36,356 nucleotides of DNA from CAZXVW01 sp964644025 (GTDB lineage: Bacteria; Acidobacteriota; Terriglobia; Bryobacterales; Bryobacteraceae): assembly GCA_964644025.1 (NCBI GenBank), contig CAZXVW010000018.1:1-36356 (forward strand), given 5' to 3'. How positions within the stretch are numbered: the stretch's first letter is position 1; each line of letters starts with the position of its first letter. The notes under the pieces were generated by a model. The model saw only the letters and a list, made by a program, of their open reading frames with translations, was not told the DNA's origin and ran no database searches. This document shows, in pieces, positions 23,250 to 31,036 of the stretch. Made by a program: the position numbers and the translations under genes.

Positions 23250-24074
23250 ATGAACAACCTCATCAGCCGGCGAAGGTTCCTCGGGACCGCGGCCGCTGCC
23301 GGCGCCGTCAGCCTCGGTTGCAGCAGCGGTCCGGCTCCGGACTCAGCACCGGCGAAGCGTGATTTCCCAATAGTGGATCTTCACGCCCACCCGAACGACC
23401 AGGTGCCCATCAGCGAGCAGGTGGAACTGGCCCGCCAGCGGGGCGTGAAGCTGGGGATCCTCCAGCACGCCGGGCTGGCGAAATATGACTATCCCCACAT
23501 GATTTCAAACGATGAGCTCCTGAACCAATGGATCGCCACCCTGGAGCCGTACCCGGTCTACAAGGGGATTCAGGCAGAAGGGCTGGAATGGCCATCATGT
23601 TTCTCCAAGCACGTCCTCGCGCGGCTGGACTACGCGCTTTCCGACGCCCTGACGCTGCCCGAGCCCGGCGGCGGCTTCACCAAGATCTGGGAACCCGGAC
23701 TTGAAATCGGCGACAAGCAGAAGTGGATGGACCGGTACACGGATTTCCACGTGGAAGTGATGGCGAGCGAACCAATTGACATCCTCGCCAACCCGTTGTT
23801 CCTCCCCGAGGCGATCCGCGGCGAATTCGACGAGCTGTGGACCGAGAAGCGGATGCGAACAATCATCGGCGCAGCCGTGAAATATACCGTGGCCATTGAG
23901 ATCAATTCCCGTTACCAGTTGCCCGGGGAGAAGTTCCTCCGGCTGGCCCGGGATGCCGGGGCGAAGTTCTCCTTCGGTTCCAACCGGAACGGCCGGCAGG
24001 TGGGCACCATCGAGTACTCGGTGGCCATGGCCCGGAAACTGAAGCTCACGCGGGCCCAGCTTTTCGCCCCCTGA
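23250..24074 (+). CDS. Tat-exported lipoprotein of PHP/amidohydrolase-like fold
   Basis: 274 residues. The N-terminus has a twin-arginine signal, SRRRFLGTAAAAGAVSLGC, in which the cysteine (C24) also fits a lipobox. The mature part opens with the metal-binding motif DLHAHPND (43-50), as in PHP phosphoesterases and amidohydrolases. Later candidate metal or catalytic residues are in GILQHAG, GIQAEGLEW, YTDFHVEVM, AIEINSRYQLP and FSFGSNRN, an order resembling PHP-type enzymes of the histidinol-phosphatase class. The substrate cannot be told from the sequence. AAAGGAG sits about 13 bases before the ATG. It appears to be a single gene, followed by the B12 riboswitch region. Confidence 0.72.
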   Translation: MNNLISRRRFLGTAAAAGAVSLGCSSGPAPDSAPAKRDFPIVDLHAHPNDQVPISEQVELARQRGVKLGILQHAGLAKYDYPHMISNDELLNQWIATLEPYPVYKGIQAEGLEWPSCFSKHVLARLDYALSDALTLPEPGGGFTKIWEPGLEIGDKQKWMDRYTDFHVEVMASEPIDILANPLFLPEAIRGEFDELWTEKRMRTIIGAAVKYTVAIEINSRYQLPGEKFLRLARDAGAKFSFGSNRNGRQVGTIEYSVAMARKLKLTRAQLFAP

Positions 24075-24153
24075 CACATCCCGGCCGGGCTTTCGGCCAG
24101 GGGGGGAGGTTTTCCCCGCCGGTGGCGCTTGATCCCGTCAGGATGACCGGCGA

Positions 24154-24185
24154 AAACGAGCAGACCCGCATTGCGCGGCTCGTTT
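24154..24185 (+). terminator. Possible hairpin terminator after the Tat lipoprotein gene
   Basis: AAACGAGC (24154-24161) and GCTCGTTT (24178-24185) are perfect eight-base complements around a 16-base loop. An A-run comes before the left arm and only three T residues end the right arm. It lies 80 bases after the lipoprotein stop and 20 bases before the riboswitch, a sensible place for a terminator, but the short T-tract makes this weak. A -10-like GATAAT lies at 24190-24195, which may serve the riboswitch transcript. Confidence 0.3.
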
Positions 24186-24204
24186 GCGCGATAATGATCT
24201 ACGG

Positions 24205-24358
24205 TATTCCGCTCGGCGAGGAATGAACGGGAAGGCGGTGAGAATCCGCCACTGCCCCGCAACTGTAAGCGGCAACCAGCAAGGCCTCGGCCACCACTGG
24301 GTGGAGCCTGGGAAGGCGGTCGATTCAAGGCCGAGCCGTAAGTCAGGAGACCGGTTCC
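24205..24358 (+). ncRNA. Cobalamin (B12) riboswitch
   Basis: The conserved core of the cobalamin aptamer is readable: GGGAAGGCGGTGAGAATCCG (24229-24248), then CCGCCACTGCCCCGCAACTG (24246-24265) containing the central CCCCGCAACTGT element. The variable arm follows, then GGGAAGGCG at 24310-24318, and the 3' box GCCGTAAGTCAGGAGACC (24335-24352). Spacing and order are those of the standard class. It sits 41 bases upstream of the btuF start, so it should switch off the btuFDC transporter genes when adenosylcobalamin is abundant. Whether control is at transcription or translation cannot be decided; no clear terminator with a U-tract follows, which favours control of translation. Confidence 0.93.
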
Positions 24359-24398
24359 CCGCCCTCGGGTGCAGTTCGTTTACGCGGGTGAACGACTC

Positions 24399-25262
24399 AT
24401 GCGCTTTTTCCGATCCGCTCCGGTTGCAGCCTTGCTCCTTCTTCCGTGGGTTCTCCCGGCGCAACCCCGGCGGATTGTTTCCACCACCCCCAGCATCACC
24501 GAGATGCTCTTCGCACTGGGCTTGGGCGACCGCGTCGTCGGCGTGACCTTCTTCTGCCACTATCCGGAGGAGGCGAAGAAGATCCCCAAGGTGGGCACTT
24601 ATATTCAGCCGAACCTGGAAGTGATTTTGAGCCTCCGGCCGGACCTGGTCATCATCCAGGAGAACCCGGTCCGCCTGGCCGAAAAACTGAAAGCGGTGCA
24701 CCTCAATGTTCTCGAGCTGAAGCACACCACGGTGGAAGACATCTACGACTCGATCACGCAGATCGGACGGGCGGCGGGCGCCGCGGAGCGGGCCAGCGAG
24801 CTGAACCACTCGATTCGCGGCGCGTTGAGCGAGATCCGCCAACGCACGGCGAAGTGGCCCCGGCGGCGAATGATGTTCATTGTCGGGCGCACTCCTAACA
24901 CTCTTGAGGGGCTGACTGCGGTGGGGAAAGCCTCCTACCTGAATGAACTGATCCGCATCGCCGGCGGGGAGAACGTATTCGGCGACTCATTGGCGCCTTA
25001 CCCCCAGGTGACGCTGGAGGAAGTGCTGGCCCGAAACCCGGAAGTGATCGTGGACATGGGCGACATGGCCGCCACCGAGGGCGTCACCCCGGAGCAGAAA
25101 CGCCGGGTGGTGGCGCTGTGGGGCCGGTATCCAAACCTGGCGGCGGTTCGCAGACGAGCCGTCTATGCGGTGGCATCGGACATTTTCGTGGTGCCCGGCC
25201 CGCGGATGGTCGAGGCGGCGCGCGCCTTCGCCCGTATGCTTCACCCGGAGGCAGGGTTGTGA
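24399..25262 (+). CDS. btuF: Vitamin B12 ABC transporter substrate-binding protein
   Basis: 287 residues from the ATG at 24399; an upstream in-frame GTG at 24369 would place ten non-signal residues before it. A signal peptide is clear (SAPVAALLLLPWVLPAQ). The binding-protein fold starts with RRIVSTTPSITEMLFALGLG and DRVVGVTFFCHYPEEAKKIP then KVGTYIQPNLEVILSLRPDL. The second lobe has NVFGDSLAPYPQVTLEEVLA and NPEVIVDMGD. This is the class III (BtuF/FhuD) helical-hinge family. The riboswitch immediately upstream identifies cobalamin as the ligand. Its stop overlaps the btuD start (GTGA). Confidence 0.9.
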   Translation: MRFFRSAPVAALLLLPWVLPAQPRRIVSTTPSITEMLFALGLGDRVVGVTFFCHYPEEAKKIPKVGTYIQPNLEVILSLRPDLVIIQENPVRLAEKLKAVHLNVLELKHTTVEDIYDSITQIGRAAGAAERASELNHSIRGALSEIRQRTAKWPRRRMMFIVGRTPNTLEGLTAVGKASYLNELIRIAGGENVFGDSLAPYPQVTLEEVLARNPEVIVDMGDMAATEGVTPEQKRRVVALWGRYPNLAAVRRRAVYAVASDIFVVPGPRMVEAARAFARMLHPEAGL

Positions 25263-26029
25263 GTGTCCTGTTCCAGCTCCGGCGCACCGGCATGCGGTAC
25301 AACGGCACCCGCGTGCTGGACGTGGACCGGCTGGATTTCGCGGCCGGGGAGATGGTCTCCGTGGTGGGGCCGAACGGCGCCGGCAAATCCACCCTGCTCG
25401 GAGTGATGGCCGGTTTGCGGGAGCGCTATTCCGGCCAGTGCCTGTTTCGCCGGCGGGAGGTGAGCCGCTGGCCGCGCCGCCAATTCGCCCGCTCGGTCTC
25501 CTTCGTCCCCCAGAGTCTGCGGCTCGAATTTCCCTTTACCGCCGAGCAGGTAGTGATGATGGGCCGGACGCCGCATTGCGACGGATTGTTCGAAGGGCCG
25601 CGGGATCATGAGGCGGTCGAGCGCGCCATGGAGACGACCGATACGCAACCGTTTCGGCACCGTGACTTCCGGACACTGAGCGGCGGTGAGCGGCAACTGG
25701 TGGTTTTGGCTTCGGCGCTGGCGCAGGAACCGGAAGTGTTGCTCCTGGATGAACCGACCACGTTCCTCGACGTGAAACACCAGATCGCTATTCAAAGGAT
25801 TCTCCTCTCGTTGTGCCGCCAGGGGCTGCTGGTGGTTGCGGCCACGCATGATCTGAACCTGGCGGCGGGTTACTCGGACCGCATCGTCGCCCTCAAAGCC
25901 GGGCGCGTCGTGGCCGACGGCGAGGTTTGCGAGGCGCTGGAAGCGGAGACCCTGCGGACGGTCTTCGAAGTGGAAGCGACGATAGACACCGGCGCGGGGG
26001 GCCGGCCATGGATCCGGTATGAACAGTAA
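25259..26029 (+). CDS. btuD: Vitamin B12 ABC transporter ATP-binding protein
   Basis: 256 residues from the GTG at 25259, which overlaps the btuF stop; the open frame runs further upstream but that part is the shadow of btuF. Motifs in order: Walker A GPNGAGKS (37-44), Q-loop Q85 in VPQSLRLEF, signature LSGGE (140-144), Walker B LLLDEP (161-166) and switch His197 in ATHDLNL. This is the FecE/BtuD type that powers iron-siderophore and B12 uptake. The 3' end overlaps the btuC start by 11 bases. Confidence 0.92.
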   Translation: MSVLFQLRRTGMRYNGTRVLDVDRLDFAAGEMVSVVGPNGAGKSTLLGVMAGLRERYSGQCLFRRREVSRWPRRQFARSVSFVPQSLRLEFPFTAEQVVMMGRTPHCDGLFEGPRDHEAVERAMETTDTQPFRHRDFRTLSGGERQLVVLASALAQEPEVLLLDEPTTFLDVKHQIAIQRILLSLCRQGLLVVAATHDLNLAAGYSDRIVALKAGRVVADGEVCEALEAETLRTVFEVEATIDTGAGGRPWIRYEQ

Positions 26030-27101
26030 GCTGGAGACTCCGGTGACCGGCCAGGCCGGGCAGCGCGGCCCTGCAACAGCAGATCCCGGACCTGGCAAAG
26101 CTGTGGCGGCTTCGGTCTCCTCCCACAGCGCCAAGGTCCTGGTCGCGGCGGCGCTGCTGCTGGCGGCGGTTGCCCTCCTGCCGCTGGTAGGTTCAACTTC
26201 GATCAATCTGGGCCGGGCGTTGGCCGGCATCTCTCCGGACGCGGAAATCCTTCTTTACGCCCGGCTTCCCCGCGTGCTGTTGGCGGCGCTGGTCGGAGGA
26301 GCCCTCGCAGTGACCGGCGTGCTGTTTCAGGCGCTCGTCAGGGACGCGCTGGCCGACCCCTACGTGCTCGGCGTGGCCAGCGGCGCTTCGCTGGGCGCGG
26401 TGCTGGCGATCTGCTTTGGGTGGCGGCAGGCCGGAAGCGTATCGGCCATCTGGCTCGCCGCCTCGGTGGGCGCGGCCGTCACCTTGTTGCTCGTCATCGC
26501 CATCGCGACCCAGGGCCGGCGCATGTCCTCCTTCACGCTCCTGCTGGCCGGGGTGACCATCAACAGCATCTGCTCGGCGGCCATCCTTTTCCTTCATAAC
26601 CTGGTGGATTTTGGCCAGTCCTTCGCCGTGTTGCGCTGGCTGATGGGTAGTGTGGAGCCGGTCCCCTACTCGACCATCGGCTGGCTGGCGGTGGTGGTGG
26701 CAGCCGTCGTCCTCTATGTGTTCCTGCGGGCACGGGACTGGAACTTGCTGGCCGTGGGCGAAGAGTGGGCCGCGGCCCGGGGGGTCTCCACGCCGCGCCT
26801 GATGCTGACCGGCTTTGTCGCCGGCTCCCTGCTGACCGGAACGGTGACGGCACTGACCGGCCCGATCGCGTTCCTTGGCCTGATCGTCCCTCACGCGCTG
26901 CGGATCCGCTGGGGGGCGGATCACCGCCTCCTGATTCCGTGTTCGTTCCTGCTGGGAGCGGCCTTCCTCGCCGTCTGTGACACGGTGGCGCGCACGGCCC
27001 TGCCCCCGGCGGAGATCCCCGTCGGCGTGATTACCGCCATGCTCGGCGGGCCTTTCTTCATCTGGCTCCTGCGGTCCAGGAGAAGGAGCTTGTGGCTGTG
27101 A
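26019..27101 (+). CDS. btuC: Vitamin B12 ABC transporter permease (FecCD family)
   Basis: 360 residues. A polar N-terminal extension of about 40 residues (Gly/Pro/Ala-rich) precedes about ten membrane helices, a little longer than usual. Family landmarks: RLPRVLLAALVGGALAVTGV then LFQALVRDALADPYVLGVAS, GASLGAVLAI, LAGVTINSICSAAILFL, RWLMGSVEPVP, and the cytoplasmic coupling region GPIAFLGLIVPHALR. Together with BtuF and BtuD it forms the inner-membrane importer. The outer-membrane receptor gene btuB is not present in this window. Transcription probably ends in the 109 bases before cas10, though I see no clear terminator there. Confidence 0.92.
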   Translation: MNSKLETPVTGQAGQRGPATADPGPGKAVAASVSSHSAKVLVAAALLLAAVALLPLVGSTSINLGRALAGISPDAEILLYARLPRVLLAALVGGALAVTGVLFQALVRDALADPYVLGVASGASLGAVLAICFGWRQAGSVSAIWLAASVGAAVTLLLVIAIATQGRRMSSFTLLLAGVTINSICSAAILFLHNLVDFGQSFAVLRWLMGSVEPVPYSTIGWLAVVVAAVVLYVFLRARDWNLLAVGEEWAAARGVSTPRLMLTGFVAGSLLTGTVTALTGPIAFLGLIVPHALRIRWGADHRLLIPCSFLLGAAFLAVCDTVARTALPPAEIPVGVITAMLGGPFFIWLLRSRRRSLWL

Positions 27102-27210
27102 CCGTTCCCGGTGCGGCGCGGTTGCTGCCGCGTGAGGCGCCCGCCGGTGCAACCGCTGCTTTTGCGCCCCGGCTGTGCTAGAGTGAAATTCTTTGCGAAG
27201 CGCTTTCTGA

Positions 27211-28677
27211 ATGTCGGGCCAAATCTTCCTTCAGGGACAATTGCGGGGCATTGAACGGTTCCTGGTATCGCCGCCTCACGAAAGTGAACTCGCCGGTGGC
27301 GGACCTGCCGGTGAAGTCCTGTTCGCGGGCCGGAGCCGCTGGGTGGCGCTGCTCACCGAAGTATTGCCGCGGGCCCTGCTCGCCGAACTGGGCCTGCCCA
27401 AGATTCTGCTCGGCGCCAGCGGAGGCGGCCGGTTCCTGGTCGTGCTGCCGGATGCGTCCTGCCCGCGTGCGGAGGAGTTTCTGAACGCCGCCGCCGAAGG
27501 CGTCCGGAAGCTGAGCGGCGGGTTCGTCTCCTTGATCTGGGCGGTGACGGAAAATCTGGGCGACTGGAGCGTGGTTCGGAAGCGGCTCACTGAGCAGGCC
27601 GCCGCTAAAATCGACACGCCGGCCTCCGGCGCGGGTGAGGACTTCTTCCGGCCGTTCGATCCCCCGGGGCCCGCCGACACCGGAGGCTACTTTTCCGAGC
27701 TCATGGGGCTCAGGCTCCGCGAGGCCCGGCGGGTGGGCTGGTCACCGGAGGCTCCGGCCCGCATCCTGCCGGACGAAGGCGCTTACACATGGCCGCTCGA
27801 GGGCTCCTCCGAGGCGATCCCCCTGGCCCGGCATGCGGCTCCCGACGAGGAGGGCAATACGGCGGCGACGCCGGCTGTGTTTGCCGCCCGCGCCCAGGGG
27901 CGTAAGGCCTGGGGCGTGCTTCGGGGCGACGTCGATAATTTCCGCTTCCGCGTGCGGCGCCTGCAGACCATCGAGGAGTACGTCCAACTGTCGGTCCTCT
28001 TCAAGCAGTTCTTCGCCGGGGAGTTGCAGGTGCTCTGCTCGATGCCGGAGTTCTGGCGCAAAGTCACGATCCTTTACGCGGGCGGCAATGACTTCGCGGT
28101 CTTCGGCTCCTGGGACGCCCTGGTGGTATTCGCCCGGCAAGTGCAGCGGCTCTTTCACCGGTTTAACGAAGAGAGCCTGAAGGAGATTCCCGGTGCGGAA
28201 GGAAAGACGATCTCGATGGCGTTGGCCTTGGCCCCGGAGGTGGATACTCCCCTGGCCGAGGTGTACCGGGATGCCGGACGGAAACTCGAGATCGCCAAAT
28301 CCACCGACAAGGATTCCTTTTACCTTTTTGGCCATACTGTGGAGTGGAGGCAGTTGGCCCGCGCCGCCGAACTCCAGGACAGCCTGGGACGCCTGGTGCG
28401 TGAGTTCGGCGGATCCCCCGAATTGCTCGGGGATTTGATCCGCTTTTACAAGGCGGGGGATGCAGGAGCGGGAGAGCCGGAGCCGCCGCGTTTCCGGCGC
28501 CCGTGGCGCTATCATCGCCGCCTCAGCCTGGTGGCTGAAGGCGCGCGCGACCGTGAATATCAGAAGCTGCGTTCCAAGCTGGTCTCAGAGTTGATCGGCA
28601 AGGGCGCGGCACCAGCCAGGCTTCGTCCCGCGGGTCGCGTGGCCCTGGAATGGGCGAAGCTGATGGCGGAGGTTTAA
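27211..28677 (+). CDS. cas10: Compact Cas10/Csm1, HD-less, with GGND in place of GGDD (type III-A-like)
   Basis: 488 residues against roughly 750-800 for normal Csm1. The N-terminus starts at what in Csm1 follows the HD domain: GQLRGIERFLV, then FAGRSRWVALLTEVLPRALL and the palm-1 strand LLGASGGGRFLVVLPD. There is no HD nuclease motif anywhere. The zinc-finger cysteines are also missing; only C84 and C276 exist. Palm 2 opens with WGVLRGDVDNF, the conserved DVD at 240-242. The cyclase motif is A-G291-G-N293-D294 in LYAGGNDFAVFGSWDAL, so the third residue is Asn instead of Asp. The rest follows Csm1 (AKSTDKDSFYLFGHTVEW and a C-terminal helical domain). It should still organise the complex, but without ssDNase activity and with doubtful cyclic oligoadenylate synthesis. 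The ribosome site before the ATG is weak. Confidence 0.88.
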   Translation: MSGQIFLQGQLRGIERFLVSPPHESELAGGGPAGEVLFAGRSRWVALLTEVLPRALLAELGLPKILLGASGGGRFLVVLPDASCPRAEEFLNAAAEGVRKLSGGFVSLIWAVTENLGDWSVVRKRLTEQAAAKIDTPASGAGEDFFRPFDPPGPADTGGYFSELMGLRLREARRVGWSPEAPARILPDEGAYTWPLEGSSEAIPLARHAAPDEEGNTAATPAVFAARAQGRKAWGVLRGDVDNFRFRVRRLQTIEEYVQLSVLFKQFFAGELQVLCSMPEFWRKVTILYAGGNDFAVFGSWDALVVFARQVQRLFHRFNEESLKEIPGAEGKTISMALALAPEVDTPLAEVYRDAGRKLEIAKSTDKDSFYLFGHTVEWRQLARAAELQDSLGRLVREFGGSPELLGDLIRFYKAGDAGAGEPEPPRFRRPWRYHRRLSLVAEGARDREYQKLRSKLVSELIGKGAAPARLRPAGRVALEWAKLMAEV

Positions 28678-28682
28678 CACCG

Positions 28683-29126
28683 ATGGCAGAAACACACCCG
28701 GAGACCAGAAACCGCGAGGGCCGGCCCCCGCGCGACAACCGGCCAGCCCGTGACAGCCGCGGCCGGGGCGGCGAGCGCATGGGTCCGCCGGAAATCGACC
28801 TGGAAAAACTCATCACCGACAGCCTGTACCTGGATAATCAGGCACATGCCGTCGTCGCCCGGATGCGCGACATGGATTCCGGCACCAAGAGCCAGTTGCG
28901 CCGCCTCTACAACGGCATCCGGCGGGCGTGCCGGGCGCCGGAGAACGAGCGCCAGCACCAGTTTGTCATGCTTCGCGCCCGGCTGGCCTACACCATCGCG
29001 CGGCATTCCTTACGCAGCCTGGACAGCCTCGAAAGGCTGCTGCTTCAAGTGACCCGGAAGAACGATCCCCGCGGGTATGAACGATTCCGGGATCTATTCG
29101 AGGCGATCATCGCCTATAACGAATAG
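28683..29126 (+). CDS. csm2: Csm2 (Cas11) small subunit with a basic disordered N-terminus
   Basis: 147 residues from the ATG at 28683, six bases after cas10, with GGAGG 11 bases upstream. The first 35 residues are rich in Arg, Pro, Asp and Gly (NREGRPPRDNRPARDSRGRG) and look disordered. The remaining 110 are an all-helical Csm2 core: KSQLRRLYNGIRRACRAPEN, then HQFVMLRARLAYTIARHSLR and the final YERFRDLFEAIIAYNE. Csm2 copies line the belly of the type III-A complex next to the crRNA-target duplex. The basic tail may add nucleic-acid contact (inference). The call relies on the helical pattern plus the exact cas10-csm2-csm3-csm4-csm5 order. Confidence 0.85.
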   Translation: MAETHPETRNREGRPPRDNRPARDSRGRGGERMGPPEIDLEKLITDSLYLDNQAHAVVARMRDMDSGTKSQLRRLYNGIRRACRAPENERQHQFVMLRARLAYTIARHSLRSLDSLERLLLQVTRKNDPRGYERFRDLFEAIIAYNE

Positions 29127-29135
29127 CGAGGAGAT

Positions 29136-29972
29136 ATGAGTTCGCATACCGCTGACACCGAACTGAAACTGGCCGGCAAGCTGATTCTGGAAGGCGAGCT
29201 GCACTGCGTCACCGGGCTTCATATCGGAGCCGGGAAAGGCTCGCTGGAGATCGGCGGCGCCGACAATCCCGTGGTCAAGGACGCTTTCGGACGCCCCTAC
29301 GTGCCGGGCAGCTCGTTGCGCGGAAGGCTACGCTCCTTGCTGGAGCAGGCCTCCGGAATGGCTGTCCCATCCGAACTGGTCTACCTGTCCAAGAGAAGGG
29401 GCCAGGAAGTCCGGATCCACCAGAGTGACCGCCCCGACGATGAAATCTGCCTCCTGTTCGGACGCAGCCCCGGCCGCATGGAACGCGTCACCGGCGAGAC
29501 GCTCGATAATTCCTCGGCCACCCCGGCCCGGCTGGCCGTCTGCGACGCGCCACTGGAGCTGGAAAGCATCCCCGATTCGATGCGGGAAAACCTCGACGAC
29601 GAACTGACCGAGGTGAAAAGCGAGAACGCCATCGACCGCATCACCTCGCAGGCCAATCCCCGCACGCTGGAACGCGTGCCGGCCGGGGCCTGGTTCCGCA
29701 TCCGCATGGTGCTCGATATTCTTTGCGAAGAGGACAAGGTGCTGCTGGCTCGCGTCGTGGAAGGATTGCGGCTCCTGGAGGACGACAGCCTCGGCGGCGG
29801 GGGAAGCCGCGGCAGCGGCCGCGTGCGATTCGCCAACCTGAGCCTGAAATGGCGCGGGCGGAGCTTCTATGCTTCCGGAGCGCCCGAGCAGGAATTGCTG
29901 GCTGGCGCCGACCTGGCCGCCTTGCAGTCGCTGGCCACCGAGGACGGTCTCGCCGGCAAACTCACCGCGTAG
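29136..29972 (+). CDS. csm3: Csm3 (Cas7 RAMP) backbone and target-RNA nuclease subunit
   Basis: 278 residues. The RAMP front is nearly textbook: GELHCVTGLHIGAGKGSLEI, then GGADNPVVKDAFGRPYVPGS and SLRGRLRSLLEQASG. D43 in GGADNPV corresponds to the aspartate (D33 in Streptococcus thermophilus Csm3) that cuts target RNA every six nucleotides, so slicing should be intact. Later features are LFGRSPGRMERVT, ENAIDRITSQANPRTLERVP and the Gly-rich RAMP loop SLGGGGSRGSGRVRF. AGGAG (29128-29132) sits a few bases before the ATG. The length is slightly above the common 220-250 residues, with a C-terminal extension of about 30 residues after the last RAMP strand. Confidence 0.94.
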   Translation: MSSHTADTELKLAGKLILEGELHCVTGLHIGAGKGSLEIGGADNPVVKDAFGRPYVPGSSLRGRLRSLLEQASGMAVPSELVYLSKRRGQEVRIHQSDRPDDEICLLFGRSPGRMERVTGETLDNSSATPARLAVCDAPLELESIPDSMRENLDDELTEVKSENAIDRITSQANPRTLERVPAGAWFRIRMVLDILCEEDKVLLARVVEGLRLLEDDSLGGGGSRGSGRVRFANLSLKWRGRSFYASGAPEQELLAGADLAALQSLATEDGLAGKLTA

Positions 29973-29974
29973 TC

Positions 29975-31036
29975 ATGCACCCCGCCTTGCTTGTTCGTCT
30001 CCGACCCACCGGACCCTGGCGCTTCGGGCCCGGCTCCGGCGCCCCGGACGAGGCGGGCGAACTCTACCACAGCGACGCCCTTTATTCCGCCGTGACCCAG
30101 GCGATGGCCTCGCTCGGCGAGCTCGATCCGTGGCTCGACGCCACCGCCCGGGCCGCCCGCGAACCTGCCGTGCGCTTCAGTTCCTGCTTTCCCTGCCTGG
30201 GGGAAACCTTGTTTATAGTGCCGCCGCGGAGCCTGTGGCCCCCTCCCCCTTCGGCCAAGGTGCGCTGGAAGGGCGCTCGCTTCGTTCCCTTATCGCTGGT
30301 CCGGTCATTGGTGGCGGGTGAGCGGCTCGACGAAGAGGCCTGGCGCGTGGATCCTCAAAGCAGGTGCCTGCTGCCTTCCCGCCCCGTTGATTCCACCGGC
30401 CCTTTCCGCACGGCGGTGAGGGCCCTGGCTCCCGTGGACCGTCTGGGACGCACATCCTGGACGGCGCGGCGCACGGGCTGCGTGGAATTCTCGCCGGAGG
30501 GCGGCTTGTGGATGGTGGTCTCCTTCGCCGGGGAACAGGCCCGGCAACAATGGTGGGCCGCGGTGGAAGCGGCGCTACGGCTGCTGGCGGACTCCGGCTT
30601 TGGCGGCAAGCGTTCGGTGGGCTGGGGACGGGCGGAGATGCCCGAGATTACCACCGGGACCATTCCGGAACTGCTGCTGGCCGGACCGGCCGCGCCCGAT
30701 GACACCCCGCCCGGCGAGGAAGCCGCCTCCGGTGCGAACGAGACGCCGGAAACCGCCTTCTGGTTGCTCTCGCTGTTCTCACCCGGCGAACGCGATCAGG
30801 TGGACTGGGGGCGCGGCAGTTACACTTTGATTACCAGGTCCGGGCGCGTTGAGAGCACGGCAGGCTGGGGCCGGGAGAAGAAGGCCCTCCGCATGGTGGC
30901 GGAGGGCTCGGTCCTGTTCGCTCAATCCGAACCCCAGGGGGCGGCGGTCGACGTGGCTCCGGACGGCTTTCCCCACCCTGTCTTCCGCTACGGATGCCCG
31001 GTCAGCATCCCGATTCCGGCGAGGGAGGCCGCATGA
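29975..31036 (+). CDS. csm4: Csm4 (Cas5 RAMP) crRNA 5'-tag-binding subunit
   Basis: 353 residues from the ATG at 29975, two bases after the csm3 stop. The frame is open further upstream inside csm3, but that part is out-of-frame shadow. The start shows the Csm4 pattern LLVRLRPTGPWRFGPGSG, then ELYHSDALYSAVTQAMASLG and FSSCFPCLGETLFIVPPRSL. The RAMP Gly-rich loop appears as LADSGFGGKRSVGWGRAEM. The C-terminal half contains FWLLSLFSPGERDQVDWGRG and SYTLITRSGRVEST. Csm4 holds the 5' repeat tag of the crRNA and contacts Cas10. Its stop overlaps the csm5 start (ATGA). Confidence 0.92.
   Translation: MHPALLVRLRPTGPWRFGPGSGAPDEAGELYHSDALYSAVTQAMASLGELDPWLDATARAAREPAVRFSSCFPCLGETLFIVPPRSLWPPPPSAKVRWKGARFVPLSLVRSLVAGERLDEEAWRVDPQSRCLLPSRPVDSTGPFRTAVRALAPVDRLGRTSWTARRTGCVEFSPEGGLWMVVSFAGEQARQQWWAAVEAALRLLADSGFGGKRSVGWGRAEMPEITTGTIPELLLAGPAAPDDTPPGEEAASGANETPETAFWLLSLFSPGERDQVDWGRGSYTLITRSGRVESTAGWGREKKALRMVAEGSVLFAQSEPQGAAVDVAPDGFPHPVFRYGCPVSIPIPAREAA

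Noticed and set aside
27102..27210. CRISPR leader, array or promoter before cas10
   Set aside because: No direct repeats are present, and the best -35/-10 pair (TTGCGC at 27162, GAAATT at 27185) is too weak to list.
29723..29974. Long N-terminal extension of Csm4
   Set aside because: This part of the frame lies inside csm3 and reads as Arg-rich shadow; the ATG at 29975 gives a proper Csm4 start.
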